A DNA stretch of 8,558 nucleotides from an uncultured Campylobacter sp. (GTDB lineage Bacteria; Campylobacterota; Campylobacteria; Campylobacterales; Campylobacteraceae). The notes beneath the pieces are model-generated. The model was not told the DNA's origin. It saw nothing but the letters and a program-made list of their open reading frames with translations, and did no database searches. Where the stretch lies: assembly GCA_900539255.1 (NCBI GenBank), contig UQBJ01000050.1, positions 1-8,558 on the forward strand, in the 5' to 3' direction. Made by a program: the position numbers and the translations under genes. Within the stretch, counting starts at the first letter, position 1, and each line of letters opens with the position of its first letter. Shown in pieces: positions 1 to 6,024 of the stretch.

Positions 1-1281
1 CTCACTGGGGGGGGGGGCTTTCATTTAATAAATGCTAATAGTGAATTTACAAATGCCACCCTTATTAACGGCAACAAAACGCTTAATATCGTAAAAAATG
101 AGGCGCAAATTGAAAGTTTTGAAAACACTTTAAGTCCCAACGAAAAAGCGACCTTAAATGCCTTTGGGGCAGACATTTTTAGCATAGGCGGCGCAAATAG
201 CGCAAATTTAAGAGCCGCCGCAAACGACATAAACAGTGCCATTTTTAGTTCATTTCACGCCAACCCTTTAATGATGGTAAGCCTGCTTGATGTTGATACA
301 AATGTGTTTAAGGTGCCAAAAAGCAAGATAATAAGGCGTCAAATCATCACAAAGCGTGCCAAAAGTCCCAAAAAAAGAATGATTTACACTCGCCAAAGTT
401 TTGCAAATACAAGCGAAACAAATGCCGCACTTATAGCAAAATACATCTCATCAAAGCAAACAAAGGGCTTTTTAAGTGGCGTGAGGCTGGGCTTTGAGCG
501 TGATTTTGTCGGCTCGCAATTTATACTAAAATTCGCCTATGCTCATTCGAATTTACAGGGCGAAAAAAGCGTGAATTTAGGTGGGACAAGCGACATAGCC
601 GCATTTGCCACAAGCACAAAAAGCCATAATTTTGCTTTGCAATCTGGCGTAAGGGTGTATTTTGCTGGAAATTTGGGTTTGAATTTAGCATTAAGTGGGC
701 TTACTGCTTTGGCAAATAGCACGAGGGAGTTTGATTTTGAGGCTTTGAGCTTAAACGCCAAGCTTAAATCAAAACACAATCTTTATCAAATTGCGCCAAA
801 ATCGGCATTTTTTTATGATTTTAAAATGGAAAATTTCACGCTCACGCCATATTTTGGCGTAAAAAATGGCTATGTTTTTATGCCCGAATTTAGCGAGAGT
901 AGCGAAAGTTCGCTGAATTTAAACGCACAAACTTATAAATCTTATCTTTTAGATGCACTTGCTGGCGCGAAAATGGGTTTTGATTTTGGATATTTGGGCG
1001 AGTTTGGGGCGAGTTTGGATTATAAATTTTTAGCTTATCAAAGCCAAAAAGAGCGAATTTTACGCTACGCAAATGGCGCACAAGGCAAGGATACCTTACA
1101 CTTTGCCTTGCCAAAATCCCAAACAATGAGCCTAAATTTGGGCTATCAAAGGGCTTTTAATAGATGGTATGTTGGTGTGAACGGCAGTTTTGATGCTATT
1201 TTAAACAAGGGCGAAACGCCAGAAGCAAAGGAGGATTTTTATGCTTGTGGAGCTTGGCTTAAAATCTCACGGCGATTTTAA
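1..1281 (+). CDS. Autotransporter, C-terminal part with outer-membrane beta-barrel (5' end outside window)
   Basis: The frame is open from base 1 to the TAA at 1279-1281, giving 426 visible residues; the N-terminus and most of the passenger lie upstream. An ATG at 271 is in the same frame but has no ribosome binding site, and the coding sequence clearly continues upstream of it, so it is not the real start. The first ~90 residues are N/A/S-rich, like the end of a passenger domain. A basic segment (319-378, 10 K/R of 20) follows. From about residue 155 alternating polar/hydrophobic strands rich in G, Y, F and L run to a terminal Phe (WLKISRRF), as expected for a type V secretion beta-barrel that inserts in the outer membrane and exports the passenger. 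The 11-G tract at 7-17 reads as four glycines in this frame. C. jejuni CapA is a phase-variable autotransporter of similar type, but orthology is not shown. With only six bases before the tract, ON or OFF state cannot be judged. Confidence 0.8.
   Translation, partial: LTGGGGFHLINANSEFTNATLINGNKTLNIVKNEAQIESFENTLSPNEKATLNAFGADIFSIGGANSANLRAAANDINSAIFSSFHANPLMMVSLLDVDTNVFKVPKSKIIRRQIITKRAKSPKKRMIYTRQSFANTSETNAALIAKYISSKQTKGFLSGVRLGFERDFVGSQFILKFAYAHSNLQGEKSVNLGGTSDIAAFATSTKSHNFALQSGVRVYFAGNLGLNLALSGLTALANSTREFDFEALSLNAKLKSKHNLYQIAPKSAFFYDFKMENFTLTPYFGVKNGYVFMPEFSESSESSLNLNAQTYKSYLLDALAGAKMGFDFGYLGEFGASLDYKFLAYQSQKERILRYANGAQGKDTLHFALPKSQTMSLNLGYQRAFNRWYVGVNGSFDAILNKGETPEAKEDFYACGAWLKISRRF
7..17 (+). 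repeat. Poly-G tract (G11), probable phase-variation site
   Basis: Eleven consecutive G residues lie inside the autotransporter reading frame. Long G tracts are the standard contingency loci of Campylobacter: slipped-strand mispairing changes the tract length and switches translation of surface proteins on or off. At this length the downstream frame continues to the barrel and stop codon. A change of one or two bases would separate the barrel from whatever lies upstream. The counted length may also carry sequencing error. Confidence 0.8.
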
Positions 1282-1488
1282 TTATATTTAAAGTCCTAAT
1301 TTGAATTAAAGATAAACAAGCAAACAAGGGCGAAAATCTAAATTCGCTCTCGTTTTCACAAATACTTAAAAAGAATAAATACTGAAAAGGCATTTAGCGA
1401 CTCTCAAATCAAAGTTATCCTTGCTGGCGAAAAAGGCGAGTATCGATAAAGCGAAATTTGCTTGGGCGCTGTGAATTTGGAGTGAAAA

Positions 1489-1563
1489 TGGAGCGGGAAA
1501 CGAGATTCGAACTCGCGACCCCAACCATGGCAAGGTTGTGCTCTACCCCTGAGCTATTCCCGC
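1489..1563 (-). tRNA. tRNA-Gly (anticodon GCC)
   Basis: The reverse complement folds into a full cloverleaf. The acceptor stem is GCGGGAA paired with TTCCCGC; the D stem is GCTC/GAGC; the anticodon stem is CAACC/GGTTG around the loop TTGCCAT, giving anticodon GCC; the T arm is GCGAG-TTCGAAT-CTCGT. The discriminator base is U, as is usual for bacterial tRNA-Gly, and the 3' CCA is encoded at 1489-1491. Without CCA the gene spans 1492-1563. It decodes GGC and GGU. It stands alone, convergent with the autotransporter gene. I could not pick a convincing -10 box upstream. Confidence 0.97.
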
Positions 1564-1816
1564 AAGGATTTCACGCATTTTGCAAGCTGTTAAAATTTCG
1601 CGCCACTTACAAGGCAAAATTCAAGCAAGCCCAAATTTTCGCGCCCCTTAAAACCAAAGCTCACGCAAAGGCTCTTTTTCGCACGGCGCGACAAAAACGC
1701 GTAAAAATAAAACGCAATTTTACACAAAAATGCTTTAAAAGTCAAGGATTTAGCTAAATTTTTGCCTTTAAATTTAAGATTAAAAGGCTTTATTATTTAA
1801 AAACGCTGATGAGAAA

Positions 1817-1833
1817 GCAATCCAGTGGGTTGC
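1817..1833. repeat. Short hairpin repeat (GCAATCC-AGT-GGGTTGC)
   Basis: A 7-bp stem (one T-G wobble) closes a 3-base loop. A near copy, GCAACT-AATG-GGTTGC, is at 5868-5883. Both lie 45 to 70 bases before a REP-like element, so the two spacers share a composite layout. The 'AAGCAATCC' word resembles small interspersed repeats common in many bacterial genomes. Confidence 0.5.
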
Positions 1834-1878
1834 AAGACTAGCCAAAGTAAAAATTTCAAACGCTTGTCGTAAGAATTT

Positions 1879-1965
1879 TGTCATTTTGAGCGTAGCGAAA
1901 AATCCAAAGAAAATTAAGAACACACACCTTGTATTTATGGATACTTCGCTGCGCTCAGTATGACA
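1879..1965. repeat. Inverted pair of REP-like elements (REPIN-like)
   Basis: The left arm (1879-1905) begins TGTCATTTTGAGCG and ends AAATCC; the right arm (1939-1965) is its reverse complement with changes, so that read on the minus strand it begins TGTCATACTGAGCG and ends GTATCC. The arms agree at 22 of 27 positions and are separated by 33 bases. A transcript of either strand could form a long stem. Two REP sequences in inverted orientation define a REPIN in other bacteria; no RAYT-type transposase is visible here. Confidence 0.65.
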
Positions 1966-1972
1966 AAGAACT

Positions 1973-2007
1973 TGTCATTTTGAGTGAGTGAAACGAGCAA
2001 AAAATCC
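1973..2007. repeat. REP-like element, variant with altered centre
   Basis: This third copy starts 7 bases after the inverted pair and has the same ends (TGTCATTTTGAG and AAAATCC) in the orientation of the 1879-1905 copy. Its centre is longer and reads GTGAGTGAAACGAGC. It lies 24 bases beyond the moeA stop, in the likely 3' untranslated region of the murA-moeA transcript. Confidence 0.55.
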
Positions 2008-2031
2008 ACGCCTTAAAGGTTAGAGGTTTGC

Positions 2032-3189
2032 TTAAATTTTAAGCACTTTTATCTTTTCGCCGTCTTTGAAATCGCTTTTTGAAAACTCGCTGATGAGCAA
2101 GTGTGTGACGTAAAAGGGCTTCATAACGCCTAAATTTTCGTTTGCCACAAAGGAATTTCCGCTTAATGTGCCTAAAATCAAGTTGTTTCTCTCACTTTTA
2201 AGCTTTAAATTTCCCTTAAATTCAGCCTCTACAAAGTCAAATTCAAAGCCAGCTCCGCTGAGTAAGCAAACTAGGGCTTTGCCAAGTAAAAAGCAGGACA
2301 AAAACGCTGACAAAGGATTTCCCGGTAAGATGAAAACAAGTTTTTCGCCCTTTTTATAGAGCTTTGTGGGCTTTGCAGGGCGCATTATAATGCCATCAAA
2401 AAGTGGCAAAAAGCCCAAATCCCGCAAGGCTTCGTCCATAAAGTCCGCATCTCCCACGCTCGCACCGCCGCTTGTGATGAGTAAATCAGCGCAAGAGTTG
2501 CTTAAAGCCTCTTTTGTCGCGCCCAAATCGTCCTTGATAATGCCTAAATAACTCACTTCGCAAAGCTCGCTTGAAAGTAGGGCGTTGATAGCTAGGGCGT
2601 TTGCGTTGTAAATTCTGTTTTCATCAGCCTTTTGCCAAGGCTCTACGATTTCATTTCCGCTTGAAAACACGCTCACTCGTATCTTTCGCGCCACTTGCAC
2701 CTTGTAAATGCCCTGACTAGCAAGTGCCATTATCTGCGCCGCCCCTAAAATTTGCCCTTTTCGCAAGAATTCCACGCCCGCTTTAAGTTCCTCGCCTCTT
2801 ATGCGCCGTCCGTCATTTTGCCTAGCCCTTGTGGCTATGAGCTTTTCGCCTGCAAATTCAGCCTCTTCCACGCGCAAAACCGTGTCCGCACCCAAAGGCA
2901 TTTTAGCACCCGTCATTATCTTGTAGCACTCGTTCGCGCTGATTTTATAGTCCTTTTTGTCCCCCGCAAATATCGTTCCTTTCACACTCAAAGGCTCGTT
3001 TTTGTCGCTAAAATTAAAGGCATAGCCATCAAGTGCGGAGTTGTCAAAGGCGGGCAAGTCCTTGCGTGCGCTTAAATTTTGGGCTAAAACGCGTCCAAGA
3101 GCGTTTTCAAGGCTCACTAGCTCGCATTGTGCTATGCTTTTTATCTCGCTTTTGATGAATTCTAGGGTTTCAAAAAGGTTTTTTATCAT
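2032..3189 (-). CDS. moeA: Molybdopterin molybdenumtransferase MoeA
   Basis: This 385-residue protein has the usual MoeA length. MoeA inserts molybdate into adenylylated molybdopterin to form the active molybdenum cofactor in the cytoplasm; in Campylobacter the cofactor serves enzymes such as formate dehydrogenase and nitrate reductase. Family motifs are in order: PAFDNSALDGYA (46-57), IMTGAKMPLGADTV (91-104), RIRGEE (129-134), then the MoCF-binding domain with VFSSGNEIVEP (174-184), RIYNANA (192-198), LLITSGGASVGDADF (236-250), MRPAKPT (269-275) and LPGNPLSA (288-295). The last ~75 residues fit the small C-terminal beta domain. The ATG at 3187-3189 overlaps the murA stop as ATGA, and a GAAAGG ribosome binding site (3198-3203) lies 8 bases before it inside murA, so translation is probably coupled. 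I recall the same murA-moeA order in C. jejuni. Confidence 0.95.
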   Translation of the reverse strand: MIKNLFETLEFIKSEIKSIAQCELVSLENALGRVLAQNLSARKDLPAFDNSALDGYAFNFSDKNEPLSVKGTIFAGDKKDYKISANECYKIMTGAKMPLGADTVLRVEEAEFAGEKLIATRARQNDGRRIRGEELKAGVEFLRKGQILGAAQIMALASQGIYKVQVARKIRVSVFSSGNEIVEPWQKADENRIYNANALAINALLSSELCEVSYLGIIKDDLGATKEALSNSCADLLITSGGASVGDADFMDEALRDLGFLPLFDGIIMRPAKPTKLYKKGEKLVFILPGNPLSAFLSCFLLGKALVCLLSGAGFEFDFVEAEFKGNLKLKSERNNLILGTLSGNSFVANENLGVMKPFYVTHLLISEFSKSDFKDGEKIKVLKI

Positions 3190-4442
3190 TCTTCTAGCCT
3201 TTCTATCTTTGCTCCAAGTGCTTTGAGCTTGAATTCTAGGCGTTCATAGCCCCTATCCAAATGATAAATGCGATGAACTCGGCTCACACCCTTTGCGGCA
3301 AGTGCGGCAAGCACCAAAGCAGAGCTTGCACGCAAATCAGTAGCCATAACATCAGCTGCATTTAGGGGCTTTCCGCCGTTTATCGTGGCTATGTGTCCGT
3401 TTAGTCTTATATCAGCACCCATTCGCAAAAGCTCGCTCGCGTGCATAAAGCGGTTTTCAAACAAGCGTTCATCGATGATACTCGTGCCGTTTGCTTTTAG
3501 AGCCAGCGCCATAAATTGCGCCTGCATATCTGTGGGAAAGGACGGATACTCGCTCGTGATGATTTCCACAGGCTTGATTTCTTGCGCGGGCAAAATGGTG
3601 ATGACATCGCCTGCAAGCTCGATACCAAAGCCCATTTGCTTGAATTTTTCAAGCACCGCGCTTAAATGCGTGGCGTCTGCCTTGCAAACTGAGATTTGCG
3701 AATTCGTTATAGCCCCCACGCAAAGATAAGTGCCAGCCTCGATTCTATCGGGGATTACCTTAAAGGGCTTGAAATTCAGCAACTCTCCGTCCGTGCCGTA
3801 AATTTCAAGCTCAGCCCCGCCTATGCCCTTTATATCAGCACCCGCTTCGCGCAGCACCTCGCAAAGCTGCACGACTTCTGGCTCTTTGGCGACATTTAAA
3901 AGCCGTGTTTTGCCACGAGCTAGCACCGCCGCCATTATGACATTTTCACTGCCTGTAACGGTGATTTTGTCAAAGATGATTTGCGCGCCTTTTAAATCGC
4001 CCTTTGCGATGACATAGCCTTGCTTTATGTCTATCTTTGCGCCCATTTTTTCAAGGGCTAAAAGGTGCAAGTCAATGGGGCGTTGTCCTATGGCACAGCC
4101 TCCGGGCAAGCTCACTTCGCACTCTTTGAAACGCGCGAGCAAGGGACCAAGCGTGAGTATGGAAGCGCGCATTTTGCGGACTATGTCATAAAGGGCTTTG
4201 GTGCTTTTGAGCGTGGCGGTGTTTATGCTGGCGTGGTTGTCCTTAAATTCATACTTTGCGCCTAAATTTTCAAGCAAAGCAAAGAGCGTTCTAATGTCGG
4301 CGACATTTGGGACATTGTCAATTTGCACTTCGTTTTTGGCTAAAATGCTCGACACAATCAAGGGCAGGGCGGCGTTTTTAGCACCGCTAATGCTAACCTG
4401 TCCGCTCAAATGCTCGCAGCCTGTGATTTCTAGGTATTTCAT
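3186..4442 (-). CDS. murA: UDP-N-acetylglucosamine 1-carboxyvinyltransferase MurA
   Basis: MurA catalyses the first committed step of peptidoglycan synthesis, moving enolpyruvate from phosphoenolpyruvate to UDP-GlcNAc in the cytoplasm. The 418 residues match the full family length. Visible hallmarks are SGAKNAALP with K22 and N23, the catalytic loop LPGGCAIGQRP with Cys116 (the residue alkylated by fosfomycin), TVTGSENVIMA (161-171), PDRIEAGTY (231-239), SEYPSFPTDMQAQ with D305, ATDLRASSAL (367-376) and HLDRGYE (394-400). Cys rather than Asp in the loop predicts fosfomycin sensitivity at the target level. The ATG at 4440-4442 gives the standard N-terminus; the ribosome binding site before it (GAGAAAG) is weak. 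It is the first gene of an operon with moeA. The sequence closely resembles Campylobacter MurA as I remember it. Confidence 0.98.
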   Translation of the reverse strand: MKYLEITGCEHLSGQVSISGAKNAALPLIVSSILAKNEVQIDNVPNVADIRTLFALLENLGAKYEFKDNHASINTATLKSTKALYDIVRKMRASILTLGPLLARFKECEVSLPGGCAIGQRPIDLHLLALEKMGAKIDIKQGYVIAKGDLKGAQIIFDKITVTGSENVIMAAVLARGKTRLLNVAKEPEVVQLCEVLREAGADIKGIGGAELEIYGTDGELLNFKPFKVIPDRIEAGTYLCVGAITNSQISVCKADATHLSAVLEKFKQMGFGIELAGDVITILPAQEIKPVEIITSEYPSFPTDMQAQFMALALKANGTSIIDERLFENRFMHASELLRMGADIRLNGHIATINGGKPLNAADVMATDLRASSALVLAALAAKGVSRVHRIYHLDRGYERLEFKLKALGAKIERLEE

Positions 4443-4471
4443 CGCTTTCTCGGTTTGTGAATTTAAGTGAT

Positions 4472-4479
4472 ATTATACA
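4472..4479 (-). promoter_or_regulatory. Extended -10 promoter of murA-moeA
   Basis: The minus strand reads TGTATAAT, a perfect TATAAT with the extended TG, preceded by an A-run and with no good -35 box, which fits the vegetative promoters of Campylobacter. It would start transcription about 20 to 25 bases before the murA ATG. An inverted repeat, GCAAATT (4488-4494) and AATTTGC (4502-4508), sits just upstream in the -35 region. Confidence 0.7.
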
Positions 4480-4700
4480 TTTTTTCTGCAAATTTTGCTA
4501 GAATTTGCGTTTAAAATTTAGGGTTTGTTTTAATGAGTTTGAATTTGTAGCAAAATTTAAGCGAAATTTAAAAATAGGGCGCAAATGCTTGAATTTTAGC
4601 GATTTAAAATGAAAAAGCGCAAAGAATTTAAAAGTAAAAATGGCAAAACGCAAAAACACAAAGAATTCAAAAATAAAAAAAAGCATAAAAAATTTAAAAT

Positions 4701-4770
4701 AAGAAAGTAAAAAAAAAGTAAGAAAGCAAAAAAAGTAAGAAAGTAAAAAAAGTAAGAAAGCAAAAAAGGC
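4701..4770. repeat. 17-bp tandem repeat, four units
   Basis: Four adjacent units follow the pattern AAGAAAGYAAAAAAAGT: 4701-4719 (19 bases, two extra A), 4720-4736, 4737-4753 and 4754-4770 (ends GGC). The Y position alternates T, C, T, C, suggesting that a two-unit block was duplicated. The last unit runs into the T-tail and stem of the PepSY-like gene's terminator. Copy number may vary between strains. Confidence 0.85.
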
Positions 4771-4788
4771 GCGAGCCTTGCCCGCACC
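4762..4788 (-). terminator. Rho-independent terminator of the PepSY-like gene
   Basis: On the minus strand GGTGCGGGC-AAG-GCTCGCGCC forms a 9-bp GC-rich stem (two wobble pairs) followed by six T residues. It begins 16 bases after the stop codon at 4804-4806. Confidence 0.85.
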
Positions 4789-4803
4789 CCTTACAAGCTC
4801 CAT

Positions 4804-5223
4804 TTAGTCGAACTTTTGTCCTAAAATGTTGCCGTTGTTGTCAGCATACACTTTCATTCCGTTGGTGAATTTGAACTTGTAACCGCCAAATTCTCTATCC
4901 ACTTCGATGATTTGTGCGCCTTGTTGCGTGGCTTGAACCTTTGAAACCACAGCACTTGGGATAAAGCCCGTAGGAATAGGCTTATACTTGCCATCGACTT
5001 CTGTCCATTCGCCGTTTATGTTGAAGTCGATTTTTGTGCCATCAGTAAGCACGACATCAAAAGAGTTCATATCTCTTTCGACAAGCCCGATGCTTATGCC
5101 TTTAAAATGCGTGCTGATGAATTTTTGAGCGGTTGCTGGGAGCTGATTTGCAGGCACGACCATATCCGCCAACGCTGAACTGATACCTACTAGCAAGGCT
5201 AGCAATGTGAGTTTGAGTTTCAT
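4804..5223 (-). CDS. Secreted PepSY-like domain protein (periplasmic)
   Basis: This is a 139-residue protein. The start at 5221-5223 is chosen because a near-ideal AAGGAGGG ribosome binding site (5228-5235) precedes it by four bases and the N-terminus is then a classic signal peptide, MKLKLTLLALLVGISSALA, cleaved before D20. An in-frame ATG at 5277 would destroy this arrangement. The mature part looks like two copies of a PepSY-like unit: LPATAQKFISTHF...FDVVLTDGTKIDFNINGEW (about 27-71), then a linker with PIPTGFIPSAV, then GAQIIEVDREFGGYKFKFTNGMKVYADNNGNI (about 102-134). This pattern fits the PepSY_like family (formerly DUF2874), small periplasmic proteins of unknown function. There is no cysteine and no lipobox. 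It is a single-gene unit with its own promoter and terminator. The strong ribosome binding site suggests high expression. Confidence 0.85.
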   Translation of the reverse strand: MKLKLTLLALLVGISSALADMVVPANQLPATAQKFISTHFKGISIGLVERDMNSFDVVLTDGTKIDFNINGEWTEVDGKYKPIPTGFIPSAVVSKVQATQQGAQIIEVDREFGGYKFKFTNGMKVYADNNGNILGQKFD

Positions 5224-5268
5224 AGAACCCTCCTTAAAATTTTGTTGCAATTTTTTATTGCTGTGAAA

Positions 5269-5279
5269 TGATAGCAAAG
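5269..5279 (-). promoter_or_regulatory. Probable promoter of the PepSY-like gene
   Basis: The minus strand reads TTTGCTATCAT, an extended -10 (TATCAT) about 46 bases before the start codon, with a T-rich stretch at 5292-5304 upstream as is common in Campylobacter promoters. A small inverted repeat, GCAAT-AAAAA-ATTGC (5247-5261), lies in the leader. Confidence 0.5.
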
Positions 5280-5529
5280 TTGTGTGAAGTGAGTGTGAAT
5301 TTAAAAAAAACTTGCAAAAAATTTATCAAAAATTACTACACTCACACCAAAAGACACTCGTCCAACTTTTTGCGGGTTTGATAAACCTTTGTCAGCGTGA
5401 GTTGTTTGCAAAGAAAGTAGGGCAGATTTAGGTGTGGTAGCATTTTGAGATACTTTTATGTTGCGGTTATGTTTGCTTGCTGTGGATTAAGTCTTGTGTG
5501 GCGAGTGTGAATTTAAGCCCTTTGTGATA

Positions 5530-5706
5530 GCTCCATAATGGAGGAAGCTCTCAAAGCAGCGCACAAGGCTAAACGAACCACGCAAACTCTACTCACATTT
5601 GCGATGACAAGCCTACTGCGCAAATCCCACTCACAACGACAAACCTACCCAAAAGCCCCTCGCACGGCGAAGGACAAGCCTTGAAAGCTCCCTCCATTAT
5701 GGAGAG
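5530..5706. repeat. Inverted repeat pair around a 123-bp core (MITE-like)
   Basis: The left arm (5530-5556) and the reverse complement of the right arm (5680-5706) share CTCCATAATGGAGG, then AGCT and TCAA, with only scattered changes. Each arm also contains a palindrome of its own (CTCCAT-A-ATGGAG). The core includes two similar units about 35 bases apart (ACTCACA...CGATGACAAGCCTAC and ACTCACA...CGACAAACCTAC). No protein is encoded, so at most this is a non-autonomous element. Flanking target duplications were not identified. Confidence 0.55.
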
Positions 5707-5867
5707 TAAGGCAGACACTCGTTCGGTAAAAGCGTAGCAAATTTCGTTCCAAAAATTTAACTTTTGCTATAAATTTTAAATTTCTTTGATAAAAGCTGAA
5801 AAGATAGTGTAAATTTATATAAATTTCAAGGCATTTTTAAAATGGACTTTTCGCCTTTTTGCGTAAA

Positions 5868-5883
5868 GCAACTAATGGGTTGC
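5868..5883. repeat. Short hairpin repeat, second copy
   Basis: GCAACT-AATG-GGTTGC forms a 6-bp stem and resembles the hairpin at 1817-1833. Like that one, it is preceded by 'AAA' and followed within 70 bases by a REP-like element. Confidence 0.45.
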
Positions 5884-5936
5884 GAAACGAAAAACACAAA
5901 AATTTATTTTATCATTTGAGCCTTTTGTTTTTTTAT

Positions 5937-5971
5937 GGATACTTCGCCTTCTGCGAAAGCTCAGTATGACA
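5937..5971. repeat. REP-like element, fourth copy
   Basis: It begins GGATACTTCGC and ends CTCAGTATGACA, as does the copy at 1939-1965 and in the same orientation. The centre is longer and holds its own hairpin (TTCGC-CTTCT-GCGAA). A degenerate inverted partner may lie at 5910-5920 (ATCATTTGAG). Confidence 0.6.
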
Positions 5972-5986
5972 AGGATTTTAAGGCAT

Positions 5987-6017
5987 AAAAAAAGGCGAGA
6001 GTGTTCTCGCCTTTTTT
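5987..6017 (-). terminator. Strong rho-independent terminator, bidirectional
   Basis: GGCGAGA (5994-6000) and TCTCGCC (6005-6011) form a perfect 7-bp stem with a 4-base loop, flanked by seven A on one side and six T on the other. It works in either direction. The only nearby gene that reads into it is the TonB-dependent receptor, whose stop is 215 bases upstream on the minus strand, leaving a long structured 3' region. Confidence 0.85.
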
Positions 6018-6024
6018 GTTTGTC

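Larger units (their letters stand above)
1564..2031. other. Gene-free spacer between tRNA-Gly and moeA, repeat-rich
   Basis: No convincing gene is seen in these 468 bases. The part next to the tRNA carries two similar words ending in TTCGCGCC (1592-1604 and 1633-1645). A small hairpin with GCCTTT/AAAGGC arms lies at 1764-1787. Then come a 7-bp-stem hairpin (1817-1833) and three REP-like elements (1879-1905, 1939-1965, 1973-2007). moeA has no obvious T-tailed terminator after its stop at 2032; the REP-like structures are the first folds its transcript would meet. Confidence 0.7.
4443..4803. other. Spacer between the PepSY-like gene and murA
   Basis: No gene is called in these 361 bases. On the transcribed (minus) strand it holds, in order, the terminator of the PepSY-like gene (4762-4788), a 17-base tandem repeat (4701-4770), a strongly purine-skewed tract that is A-rich on the plus strand (about 4609-4700), and the murA promoter (4472-4479). 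The A-rich part itself has an imperfect duplication: the words at 4621-4640 and 4660-4679 match at 18 of 20 bases. Confidence 0.7.

Noticed and set aside
271..1281. Separate 336-residue gene starting at ATG 271
   Set aside because: The frame is open upstream to the window edge with coding-like composition and there is no ribosome binding site at 271, so this is an internal Met of a longer autotransporter.
1321..1355. Terminator after the autotransporter gene (GGCGAA...TTCGCT)
   Set aside because: The stem is only 5 to 6 bp, and a few bases separate it from a short T4 run; too weak to call.
1342..1449. Short open stretch reading ...TEKAFSDSQIKVILAGEKGEYR, possibly a gene remnant
   Set aside because: It looks somewhat protein-like but has no start codon, is only about 35 codons, and matches no family I recognise. 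Not enough to call a pseudogene.
1458..1757. 99-codon plus-strand reading frame with ERETRFELATPT
   Set aside because: This peptide is the well-known false translation of the antisense of a tRNA gene; the frame runs across tRNA-Gly and has no ribosome binding site.
4609..4710. 33-residue very basic plus-strand peptide
   Set aside because: Composition follows from the A-rich tract and no ribosome binding site is seen, so it is not annotated as a gene; it is kept only as part of a finding.
4498..4803. Phe/Leu-rich minus-strand reading frames that could look like membrane proteins
   Set aside because: They are low-complexity translations of the T-rich strand, overlap the terminator and tandem repeat, and lack ribosome binding sites.
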